Assembly (NCBI RefSeq): GCF_030814695.1
Contig: NZ_JAUSVL010000001.1
Coordinates: 2,764,227-2,828,226, forward strand
DNA from: Oligosphaera ethanolica
GTDB taxonomy: Bacteria; Verrucomicrobiota; Lentisphaeria; Oligosphaerales; Oligosphaeraceae
Direction of reading: 5' to 3'
Length of the DNA: 64,000 nucleotides
The notes under the pieces were generated by a model. That model was not told the DNA's origin and did no database searches. It saw only the letters and a list, made by a program, of their open reading frames with translations. Below, piece after piece: positions 1 to 8,172 of the stretch. The position numbers and the translations under genes were made by a program. Every line of letters begins with the position of its first letter. Positions within the stretch are counted from its first letter, which is position 1.

Positions 1-42
1 AAGGTCACGACGCCCGGGAGTAGCACAGGTAGCAACAGAGGC

Positions 43-1368
43 ATGAAAAACAGTCGTGGCACAAGTGAACAAAGAAAGACTGGTATGCTGAAGCAGAAAA
101 TTAACGACGGCAGTGTGCGTATCGCGGTAGTCGGCCTGGGCTACGTGGGGCTGCCGCTGGCGGTGGAATTCGGCAAGAAATTCGACACGGTCGGCTTCGA
201 CATCAAGAAGGACCGGCTGGAACAGCTGCGCAAGGGCGTGGACCTCACGCTGGAGACATCGGGCGACGATCTCGCCGCCGCGACGAAGCTGCGCTACAGC
301 GCCACGCTGGACGACCTGCGTGACCGCGATGTGTTCATTGTCACGGTGCCGACGCCGGTGGACAAGTACAACAACCCCGATCTGACGCCGCTCTATAAGT
401 CCAGTGAAACCGTCGGCAAGGTGATGAAAAAAGGCGCCGTGGTGATCTACGAAAGCACGGTGTTCCCCGGCTGCACGGAGGAAGAATGCGTGCCCGTGCT
501 GGAAAAAAGCAGCGGCATGGTCTTCAACCAGGACTTCTTCTGCGGCTACAGCCCCGAGCGCATCAATCCCGGCGATAAGGAACACACGCTGCTGAAGATT
601 ACGAAGATCACGGCGGGGTCCACGCCGGACATCGCCGAGGCGGTGGACGCGCTGTACAACGCGATTCTGCTCAATGGCACGCACCGCGCCAGCTGCATTA
701 AGGTCGCGGAAGCCGCGAAGGTCATTGAGAACTCCCAGCGCGATCTCAATATCGCGTTCGTCAATGAGCTGGCGAAGATCTTCCACCTGATCGGCATCGA
801 CACCAACGAGGTGCTGGCCGCCGCCGGCACGAAGTGGAACTTCTTGCCCTTTAAGCCGGGGCTGGTCGGCGGGCACTGCATCGGGGTCGATCCGTATTAT
901 CTGACCCATAAGGCGCAGTCGCTGGGATATATGCCGGAGGTGATTCTCGCCGGTCGACGCATCAATGACGGCATGGGCAAGTACGTCGCCGCCGAGGTGG
1001 TGAAGCTGATGATCAAAAAGGGCCAGCGCGTCGCAAACGCCCGCGTGCTGCAGCTGGGCATTACGTTCAAGGAGAATTGCCCGGATATCCGTAATTCGCA
1101 TGCCGTCGATGTGGTGCGGGGGCTGGAGGAATTCGGCTGTATGGTGGATGTGTTCGATCCGTGGGCGGAGCCGAAGGAGGTCGAACACGAATACGGCATG
1201 GCAACCATGAAGGATATGGTCGTCGCCGGGAAGTACGACGCAATTGTCCTGGCCGTCGCCCATAAGGAATTCGCCGCCATGGACCTGGAGCCACTCAAAC
1301 GGACCGACACCGTCGTGTTCGATCTCAAAGGCGTGCTCCCCAAAGACGCCGTCGACGCCCGCCTGTGA
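43..1368 (+). CDS. tviB: Nucleotide sugar dehydrogenase, TviB/VipA-type (UDP-N-acetylhexosamine 6-dehydrogenase)
   Basis: A 441-residue UDP-sugar dehydrogenase that would oxidise C6 of a UDP-N-acetylhexosamine with two NAD+ to give a UDP-uronic acid for a surface polysaccharide. Seen: the NAD-binding GLGYVGLP motif at residues 31-38, a central helical domain, and the catalytic cysteine at about residue 279 in GGHCIGVDPYYL, followed by a C-terminal UDP-binding domain. The text around FGKKFDTVGFDIKKDRLEQL is typical of the TviB/WbpO branch. A second ATG at 85 (MLKQKI) fits the usual family length better, so the first 14 residues may not be translated. It is the first gene of the polysaccharide locus and is followed by the matching epimerase. 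Substrate (GlcNAc or GalNAc) is not certain from sequence alone. Confidence 0.9.
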   Translation: MKNSRGTSEQRKTGMLKQKINDGSVRIAVVGLGYVGLPLAVEFGKKFDTVGFDIKKDRLEQLRKGVDLTLETSGDDLAAATKLRYSATLDDLRDRDVFIVTVPTPVDKYNNPDLTPLYKSSETVGKVMKKGAVVIYESTVFPGCTEEECVPVLEKSSGMVFNQDFFCGYSPERINPGDKEHTLLKITKITAGSTPDIAEAVDALYNAILLNGTHRASCIKVAEAAKVIENSQRDLNIAFVNELAKIFHLIGIDTNEVLAAAGTKWNFLPFKPGLVGGHCIGVDPYYLTHKAQSLGYMPEVILAGRRINDGMGKYVAAEVVKLMIKKGQRVANARVLQLGITFKENCPDIRNSHAVDVVRGLEEFGCMVDVFDPWAEPKEVEHEYGMATMKDMVVAGKYDAIVLAVAHKEFAAMDLEPLKRTDTVVFDLKGVLPKDAVDARL

Positions 1369-1378
1369 AATACATTCT

Positions 1379-1564
1379 ATCCACAGATTACGCAGATTAA
1401 CGCAGATTATTTTGTAAAGATTGCCTGTCTGATGTAGTCAGACCAGTGATATGCAAAATCCTCTTCCGTAGGTTGATTTCCCGCTTCCCCCCCGGCGTCA
1501 TGTCTTGCCGCGCAGCGGCAAGACATGACGCCATAATCTGTGTTAATCTGCGGAATCTGTGGAT
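1379..1564. repeat. MITE-like nested inverted repeat in the 1369-1591 spacer
   Basis: Outer arms at 1379-1409 and 1534-1564 are inverted repeats of 31 bases matching at 29 positions; each arm consists of CGCAGATTA-type words. Inside lies a perfect 18-bp palindrome (arms 1494-1511 and 1515-1532, 3-base loop) built around GTCTTGCCGC. Half-copies of the outer arm joined to a similar palindrome recur throughout the window (for example 22189, 22309, 24918, 27191), so this copy looks like the complete form of a dispersed element. There is no ORF in it and no T-tract typical of a terminator. Confidence 0.75.
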
Positions 1565-1591
1565 AAAAAAGAAAAAGAAAGATCTACTTTC

Positions 1592-2578
1592 ATGGCACGC
1601 ACGATACAAAACAGCAGGGTATTAGTCACTGGCGGCGCGGGCTTTATTGGCTCGAATCTGGTCGAGGCGCTGTTGGCGCAAGAGAATGACGTGGTCGTCT
1701 TGGACAACTTCGCGACGGGCAAAATGGAGAATCTGCTGCCCTTTGTGAAGAACAAGGCCTTTCGGCTGCTTGTCGGCGACATTCGCGACCGCGACGCCTG
1801 TCGGCGCGCGACCGACGGCGTGGACTACGTGCTGCACCAGGCCGCGCTGGGCTCCGTCCCGCGCTCGATTCAGGACCCCATGACCTCCACCGACGTGAAT
1901 ATCTCGGGTTTTGTGAACATGCTTTGGGCGGCGAAAGAGGCCGGTGTCAAGCGCTTTGTCTATGCGGCGAGCAGCTCCACCTACGGCGACAGCGCCACGC
2001 TGCCTAAGGTGGAGGACGTCATTGGCAAGCCGCTGTCGCCCTATGCGATCACCAAGTACGTCAATGAACTCTACGCGGCGAACTTCGGCGCGCTCTATGG
2101 CACGGAGGCCATCGGCCTGCGCTACTTCAATGTCTTCGGCCGTCGCCAGGACCCCTACGGCGCTTACGCGGCGGTGATACCGCTGTTTGTGATGAAGCTC
2201 ATGAAGCACGAAAGCCCCGTGATCAATGGCGACGGCAGCTTCTCGCGCGATTATACGTACATCGCCAATGTCGTCCAGGCCAACCAACTCGCGGCCCTGG
2301 CCGACAAGCCCGGCGCCGTCAACACGGTCTACAACGTGGCCTTTGGCGAGCGCACCGATCTCAATGAGCTCTTTGCGACGCTCCGCGAGAACCTCGCCGC
2401 CTTCGATCCGGCCATCGCCAAAATCCAGGCCACCTACGGCCCCGAACGCGTCGGCGACGTCCCCCATTCGCTCGCCTGTATCGACAAAGCCCGCACCCTC
2501 CTCGGCTACGACCCCCAATTCAGCACCAAACAAGGCCTCAAAGCCGCCACCGAGTGGTACTGGCAGAACCTGCGGTGA
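1592..2578 (+). CDS. tviC: UDP-N-acetylglucosaminuronate/hexosamine 4-epimerase (TviC/WbpP-type SDR)
   Basis: A 328-residue extended short-chain dehydrogenase/reductase that would interconvert UDP-GlcNAc(A) and UDP-GalNAc(A) at C4 using bound NAD. Seen: GGAGFIG near the N-terminus, HQAALGSVPRS, the SSS of the active site, and the YxxxK pair in SPYAITKY, followed by RYFNVFGRRQDPYGAYAAVIP, which is highly characteristic of WbpP/TviC. Start chosen at ATG 1592 (MARTIQ); an in-frame ATG at 1559 lies inside the upstream repeat and would add residues not seen in the family. It lies downstream of the dehydrogenase, as in Vi-antigen-like loci. A 223-bp repeat-filled spacer separates the two genes, but they most likely serve one pathway. 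Confidence 0.9.
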   Translation: MARTIQNSRVLVTGGAGFIGSNLVEALLAQENDVVVLDNFATGKMENLLPFVKNKAFRLLVGDIRDRDACRRATDGVDYVLHQAALGSVPRSIQDPMTSTDVNISGFVNMLWAAKEAGVKRFVYAASSSTYGDSATLPKVEDVIGKPLSPYAITKYVNELYAANFGALYGTEAIGLRYFNVFGRRQDPYGAYAAVIPLFVMKLMKHESPVINGDGSFSRDYTYIANVVQANQLAALADKPGAVNTVYNVAFGERTDLNELFATLRENLAAFDPAIAKIQATYGPERVGDVPHSLACIDKARTLLGYDPQFSTKQGLKAATEWYWQNLR

Positions 2579-3331
2579 AATGCTGCGTATAAATCAACAT
2601 AAAACAAATGCTGATAACGCCAGTAGATACGCATGAATACCATCCAACAATATGTTGAATCAAAAGAGTGCACTGGATGTTTTGCATGTGCTGACATCTG
2701 TCCAAGTAATGCAATTCAGGGGCAATATATTGATGATGCGTTATACCCCATAATTGATAATGCTAGTTGCACACAATGCGGGTTATGTACAAAAGTGTGC
2801 CCAGCAAAAAAAGATTATGTTTACGAAAGAGAAAACGCCGAGGTTCAAACTTTTGCCGCATGGTCAACAGATGTAGCTTTGCGAAAGGCTGGGGCGTCAG
2901 GAGGAGTTTTTGGAGCAATTGCAAAGACATTTATTCAAAACGGCGGAGAAGTATACGGCGCAACAATTGACCAATTGAGAATAAAACATACGTCAATTAA
3001 TCAAATTGAAGATATACCTCTTCTGCAAAATAGTAAATATCAACAGGGTGACTTGACAGGAATCTATAAAGAAATTTGTAAAAAATTAGAAAATAAAAAA
3101 TCAGTATTATTTTCGGGGACACCTTGTCAAGTCGCAGCGTTATTGTCCTATCTAAATTGTAAAAAAGTGACAGGAGACCTCATTACTGTAGACTTTATTT
3201 GTGGTGGTTTTCCAACCGAAAAACCACTAAAATTATTTTTGCAAACGTGTAAAGAAAGCGTTCAATCAATATGTTCATTTCGTAATAAAAATCATGGCTG
3301 GAAACCACAAGGCTATAAATACGAATTTATT

Positions 3332-4956
3332 GGCTCTTCAGGAAACTTAGTGGGTAGATTTTTCGACGTTTTGTGCTCAGAACCAAGACAACGCCTTGTC
3401 ACATGGGGGGAAAAAAGCCAGCTAATCGTACGCATAAAATAGTGTAACTTGTTGATATTCAACGATCAATTAATGTTCAAATTATGATGCCCGCCCAGCT
3501 TTCCATGTCAATTTGTATGGAAGGCAGTCGGAGCAATCTTCCGCTTCGGTGTTTCTTGTTATTGCAAGAATGCCTTCACTTTTGTTGCACCCGATCATTT
3601 TTGTGTTTCATTACCTCATGGCCACGCAATGCCCAGTCAATCACCTGACCTCGTCATTCACATTGAGCCATGGGAGTCCGCCATGAACTTGGAGTCGTTT
3701 TATCAACGCGTGATTAATCCGCCATCGCCCTGGACTGTCTCCAAGGTCGAAATTTCCGACGACAGTACCCGTGTTGACGTCTGGCTGATCCATCAGGAGC
3801 ATTATCGCTTTTCGTGTCATGCCTGTCACACCCCATCACCTACTTACGACCATGCTCCGGAAAGAACCTGGCAACATCTGGACACCTGCGAGTGCAAGAC
3901 CTACCTTCATGCCCGTATTCCCCGAGTTCAATGCCCCAAGCATGGGATCGTCAACAGCGACTTTCCTCTGGCTGATTCACAGATCTCAATTACATACAAG
4001 ATGGAAAGCAAGTGCATCAAGACCATCCAGGCCTCCAATTTGACCGATGCGTCCGAACTAACGAGGGTGTCTTGGGACATGTTGGAAAGTATCCGCGATC
4101 GGGCCGTCAAGCGAGGGCTTGAGCGACGTGGCGATACGACGCCGGTCATCATGGGACTTGACGAGAAGCAGGTGTTTTCCAGACATCGCTATTTCACCAT
4201 TATCACTGACATTGGCAATGGGAGCGTGTTTGACGTGGTGGACAAGCGGCGCATTGATGACATCAGCCCCTGGTTTGAAAAACGCAAGGAAAGTTTGAAA
4301 AACGTCCAGATCGCGGCCATGGACATGAGTGCGGGGTATGAGCGTATTGCGTCAAACTTCATGCCCAATGCCGAACTGTGTTTTGATCATTTCCATGTGA
4401 TGCAGGTCGTCCAAAAGGCAGTGGACAGCACACGAAAGCAAGAACAGGCCACGATGAGCGATGAGGACAAGAAAAGCATGTTCGGAGCGCGCCATGATTT
4501 TCTGTATGGCAGGGAGAATCTTCCTGACAAAAACAAGGCCAGGTTCGAAAAAGTTAGACAGATTGCCAAGAAAACGGCGCGGGCATGGGCAATCAAGGAA
4601 AACCTTCGCGACATGTGGACAACTTGCCCCGACAAAGAAGAGACGCCGAAGTATTTCAAACACTGGTACTGGTGGGCGACGCATTCACAAATTCCGGACA
4701 TGGCAAAAGCCGCCCATACGCTGAAAAACCACTTCTATGGCATAGTGGCTGCAATCGAACATGGGGTCAGCAATGCCCTGACCGAGGGGCTGAACAGCAA
4801 AATTGAGGCTGTCAAGAGAAGTGCATGTGGTTTCAAAAACAAAGAATCTTTACGCAATGCAATTCTGTTTCATTGCGGGAAACTTAACCTGCTGCCAGAG
4901 GCCGCCAACTAGCACTTGCACTCAAATTTGCAACCCACGGAATTGCCTGAAGCACC
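3332..4956 (+). mobile_element. ISL3-family insertion sequence, copy 1
   Basis: A 1625-bp element bounded by imperfect terminal inverted repeats: the left end begins GGCTCTTCAGGAAACTTAG and the right end, read inward, GGTGCTTCAGGCAATTCCG, matching at 19 of the first 26 positions. It is flanked by a direct 8-base target duplication AATTTATT at 3324-3331 and 4957-4964. Eight-base duplications and ends starting GGxxCTTC are usual for ISL3. It carries one transposase gene. A second copy of the same length lies at 44239-45863. Confidence 0.95.
3683..4912 (+). CDS. ISL3-family DDE transposase, copy 1
   Basis: A 409-residue transposase, the only gene of the element. The N-terminus has a cysteine-rich zinc-finger (CHACHTPSP through CECKTYLHARIPRVQCPKHG) as in zf-ISL3; the DDE domain shows MGLDEKQ, then AAMDMSAGYERIASNFMPNA with DHFHVMQ, and near the C-terminus NALTEGLNSKIEAVKRSACG, which supply the acidic residues. 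Start chosen at ATG 3683 because GGGAG lies six bases before it and the family normally begins MNLESFYQ; an in-frame ATG at 3629 would add 18 residues. The protein is identical to the copy at 44590-45819, so the element is probably recently active. Confidence 0.93.
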   Translation: MNLESFYQRVINPPSPWTVSKVEISDDSTRVDVWLIHQEHYRFSCHACHTPSPTYDHAPERTWQHLDTCECKTYLHARIPRVQCPKHGIVNSDFPLADSQISITYKMESKCIKTIQASNLTDASELTRVSWDMLESIRDRAVKRGLERRGDTTPVIMGLDEKQVFSRHRYFTIITDIGNGSVFDVVDKRRIDDISPWFEKRKESLKNVQIAAMDMSAGYERIASNFMPNAELCFDHFHVMQVVQKAVDSTRKQEQATMSDEDKKSMFGARHDFLYGRENLPDKNKARFEKVRQIAKKTARAWAIKENLRDMWTTCPDKEETPKYFKHWYWWATHSQIPDMAKAAHTLKNHFYGIVAAIEHGVSNALTEGLNSKIEAVKRSACGFKNKESLRNAILFHCGKLNLLPEAAN

Positions 4957-5474
4957 AATTTATTTTCAAAAATTCTTCTGAAAATATAATTAATGCAGGC
5001 GACAATAACATTGTATCATTTGGTTTTACAAAAAAATGTTACAAAAGGCCAAATTGTTTACAATGCCAATTTGCATATAAGGATCGATCATCGGATATAA
5101 CCTTAGGTGATTTTTGGGGAGAGAAAGATTATTGCCAAGAGCATTATTTTGGTGTTTCTGCAGTATTAGTCCATACAGAAAATGGATTTTTATTATTAAA
5201 ACAATCTCCAATTCAATTAAATACATGCAAATATGACAATATACTTAGCTTTAATAAAAATATTGAACAACATAAAACAGGTATCAATAAAAATATTGCA
5301 CATATAGAATGGACGATTGATAATTTTTTTTATAAAAAGTTACATTTAGTTGACCACAAAGAATCTATCATTTTCTCTTTATATAAAATAATTACAAAAG
5401 TTCTATTCTATACAAATAAAGCCATTATCAATAAACAAAAAAAATAGTTTTAATTAACTTTTCGAATCAATAAC

Positions 5475-6581
5475 ATGGCAAAAGTTGGCATAGTAACATT
5501 TCATCGCTCGATAAATTATGGCGCAGTCTTACAAGCATTCGCTCTGCAAAATTTTTTAATTAAGAATGGCCATGATTGTGAATTAATTGACTATTTGCGG
5601 CCTAAAAAGGGCTATTCATCCTTTTCACAATTTCAAAAAATCTATCACGGACTATGGGAAAAAATATCCCCGCTGATTATTGGGACTGCGCGGCAAAATC
5701 GCACAAAAGCTTTTCGTGAAAAATATATGCAGATGTCTTCTGAATATTATCCATCAGCAGAAAAACTTTTGCAAGTAAAGGACGCATATTCTGTTTGCAT
5801 TGCAGGCAGTGACCAAGTGTGGAATCCCATTAATACTGATAACGACTCTAATTATTTTCTTTCCTTTGCTGGTACTAAAACCAAAAAGATATCTTATGCA
5901 GCCAGCTTTGGTTTGCATATGATACCCAAAAAGTACCATGATGAGTATCGCTCCAGGCTGCTGGGGCTTGATGTAATTGGCGTTCGTGAAACCGAAGCGG
6001 TCAAGATTGTGAAAGAGCTAAGTGGTCGTGACGCAGCAATTACAGTCGACCCCACTTTTTTGCTTGAATGCGATGTTTGGGAACAGCTTGCATTAAATCC
6101 TCAAAGAAAGAAACCCTATATTTTATGTTACTATATTGTAAACAAACCCATAAATGAGCAAATGTCACGTCTTGCGCAACGAATACAACGCGAGACTGGT
6201 TGGGAAATAGTTAAGATTGGTCAACGGGAGTACCACAAATTCAACCCATTTGAAACTAACATATATAATGCCGGTCCAACAGAATTTTTAGGCCTGATGC
6301 AAAATGCCTCCATGGTCATATCAAATTCATTTCATGGCTGTGCATTTTCAATTATTTATCAGCGTCCATTTGTGTGTGTGACCAGTCGAAGGCATCATTT
6401 GAAGTCTCGTTTAGAGCAATTGATGATGACGACAGGCCTTAAGCATCAGTTACTTTACATTGAAGACGAAGACATTAATACGGCAACGGTACCAACAATA
6501 AATTATCATGATGTAAATAATGAAGTTTGTGTGCAGAAACAAGCGTCGATAGACTTTCTTTTACGCGAAGTGAGCGTATAA
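5475..6581 (+). CDS. Polysaccharide pyruvyl transferase family protein (CsaB/WcaK-like)
   Basis: A 368-residue enzyme expected to transfer a pyruvyl group from phosphoenolpyruvate to a sugar of the surface polysaccharide, forming a ketal. The N-terminus KVGIVTFHRSINYGAVLQAFALQ, the central CIAGSDQVWNP, and ISNSFHGCAFSIIYQRPFV near residue 285 are the standard family signatures. It follows the disrupted Fe-S gene by 27 bases; these two families are frequent neighbours, so they were probably one unit. Codon use is AT-rich like the neighbours on both sides, which suggests joint acquisition. The sugar acceptor cannot be told from sequence. Confidence 0.88.
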   Translation: MAKVGIVTFHRSINYGAVLQAFALQNFLIKNGHDCELIDYLRPKKGYSSFSQFQKIYHGLWEKISPLIIGTARQNRTKAFREKYMQMSSEYYPSAEKLLQVKDAYSVCIAGSDQVWNPINTDNDSNYFLSFAGTKTKKISYAASFGLHMIPKKYHDEYRSRLLGLDVIGVRETEAVKIVKELSGRDAAITVDPTFLLECDVWEQLALNPQRKKPYILCYYIVNKPINEQMSRLAQRIQRETGWEIVKIGQREYHKFNPFETNIYNAGPTEFLGLMQNASMVISNSFHGCAFSIIYQRPFVCVTSRRHHLKSRLEQLMMTTGLKHQLLYIEDEDINTATVPTINYHDVNNEVCVQKQASIDFLLREVSV

Positions 6582-6648
6582 AAAAGGTATGATTTCTTGT
6601 GGTGTTCATATAGGATTCAGTACGTCAATTTTACGTTAAGATAGTGTT

Positions 6649-8049
6649 GTGAAAACGATAGTGAGAAAAAAAATACAGAAACTGTGGAGATTATCACAAG
6701 CACTATGGACGACGTCTCATACTGGCACAGCTGAGGAGATTCGCAGCAAAAAACGGTATCAGCGCGGACTTTGGACGACTGCCGCAGTGATGTCCTTTCG
6801 GGTTGCGACGTTGCTAACAGGCATATTAACTGTTCCGTTAACGCTTAAGTACCTCGGGGCAGATTTGTTTGGTGTCTGGATGGTGTTGACCAGCATTGTT
6901 GAGTTTGCGACCTTTTACGATTTTGGTCTTGGAGTAGGCTTGCGCAATATGCTGATTGAATGCGATTCGCGCAGAGACCATTTTCATGCACGCATGATCA
7001 TCGTCAATGCCATGACTGCAATTTGTGCTTTAGCGGCGCTTTTGGTGTTGGCAACCCTTTTTTTGGCACCGATGCTGCCCTGGGACGTTTTGATCAAATG
7101 CAATTCACCGGAGGCCAGAGAGCAAATTTTGCCTGGTGTGCGGGCGGTGATGATAGCGTTCGCGATAAGCTTACCAGCAACGCAGCTGCTAAATGTGACG
7201 GTTGCCTACCAACGGGGGTATTTGGGGTACGGCTGTTATCTCGTTGGCCGGCTTATCGGTTTTGGCTTCATTGTTATATGTGTAGTCTATAAGCTGCCTT
7301 TTTGGTTACTTGCTGGTGGCTACATTGCCATTCCAAATTTTGCTTTGTTAATTGGCTGGCTCGTTTTTATAGTCAAAGTTCCAGTGTTGCGGCCATGGGG
7401 CGTCATGCCATCTCTGGGAGTGATCCGGCAGCTTTTCACTATTGGAATTTGGGTAGTTGTTCACCAACTGAGTTTCACCTTAACCAATGCAAGTATCGTT
7501 ATCCTAATTGGCAACACGATTGGCGCAAGCGCTACCGTTCCTTACTCAGTGACGCAAAAGTTATTAAGTGTCCTGTCAATTTTTCCGCAGGCATTTCGCA
7601 CTGGTATTTACGCGGCCATGGGAGAAGCGTGGCATTCTGGAGACAAGCAGTGGATGAAAAAAAATATCCACAAGACCTTCTGGCTACTGATGGTGACGAC
7701 CTGGCTGCCGATTATCCCGATTGTTCTGGCGGGACGTTTTATCATCACGCATTGGACCAGGAGTCCTGAAGCGTTGCCTTCACTCGTGCTACTCGTTGCT
7801 TGCGGTTTTAGCATTGGGGCATCGGTAGCCAGTAGCATCTATGGCGGTTTCGTGCTGGCTATCAATCATGTTCGCTTCGCGGCGTTGGTCAAGCTGGCTG
7901 CGGGATTGGTGGTCGTGTCCTTTGGTTTCTGCCTCGGCAAGAGCACACAATCTGTGGCAGCCATTGTTTTCGCACAGTTTGTTTTTGGCTTGGCCATTCC
8001 AGCAACGATATATCGACATTACATTATGTGTCGCGTTAAATACTTATGA
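6649..8049 (+). CDS. Oligosaccharide flippase, Wzx-like (MATE/MOP superfamily)
   Basis: A 466-residue polytopic membrane protein that would flip the lipid-linked repeat unit across the inner membrane. Roughly twelve hydrophobic segments are visible after a basic cytoplasmic N-terminus, beginning with AAVMSFRVATLLTGILTVPLTLKYLGADLFGVWMVL cut into two membrane passes (only short parts matter: VPLTLKYLGADLFGVW is the polysacc_synt motif). The start is GTG at 6649; no strong ribosome site is evident. It precedes the polymerase gene, the usual Wzx-Wzy pairing. Substrate specificity is not readable from the sequence. Confidence 0.88.
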   Translation: MKTIVRKKIQKLWRLSQALWTTSHTGTAEEIRSKKRYQRGLWTTAAVMSFRVATLLTGILTVPLTLKYLGADLFGVWMVLTSIVEFATFYDFGLGVGLRNMLIECDSRRDHFHARMIIVNAMTAICALAALLVLATLFLAPMLPWDVLIKCNSPEAREQILPGVRAVMIAFAISLPATQLLNVTVAYQRGYLGYGCYLVGRLIGFGFIVICVVYKLPFWLLAGGYIAIPNFALLIGWLVFIVKVPVLRPWGVMPSLGVIRQLFTIGIWVVVHQLSFTLTNASIVILIGNTIGASATVPYSVTQKLLSVLSIFPQAFRTGIYAAMGEAWHSGDKQWMKKNIHKTFWLLMVTTWLPIIPIVLAGRFIITHWTRSPEALPSLVLLVACGFSIGASVASSIYGGFVLAINHVRFAALVKLAAGLVVVSFGFCLGKSTQSVAAIVFAQFVFGLAIPATIYRHYIMCRVKYL

Positions 8050-8172
8050 CATAGACATATTATTATCGCGTACTACATGTTTTTGTAGTAAAGTCATAAA
8101 TTCAACAGAACGCTTTTACTACATTGACTAACAAATATTATATGCAGTATTTCAAATTGGTAAGATCATAAC

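Larger units (their letters stand above)
2633..5447 (+). pseudogene. F420H2-dehydrogenase beta-like Fe-S protein of a polysaccharide locus, interrupted by an ISL3 element
   Basis: The gene starts at 2633 and reads in frame to 3331, where the insertion sequence enters; it resumes at 4965 and stops at 5447. Removing the element and one 8-base target copy restores an uninterrupted 393-codon frame (KYEFI joined to FKNSSEN). The N-terminus has two ferredoxin-type clusters (CTGCFACADICP near residue 13 and CTQCGLCTKVCP near 47); the middle has FSGTPCQVAAL and the C-terminal part CLQCQFAYKDRSSDITLGDFWG, all typical of the coenzyme F420 hydrogenase/dehydrogenase beta family often found beside polysaccharide pyruvyl transferases. 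The exact role of such proteins in glycan assembly is unclear. The codons are AT-rich, unlike the two preceding genes. As it stands, translation would run into the element and end at 3442, so the product is probably inactive. Confidence 0.9.

Noticed and set aside
1494..1532. Rho-independent terminator
   Set aside because: The 18-bp stem is strong but there is no T-tract, and the palindrome is part of a dispersed element.
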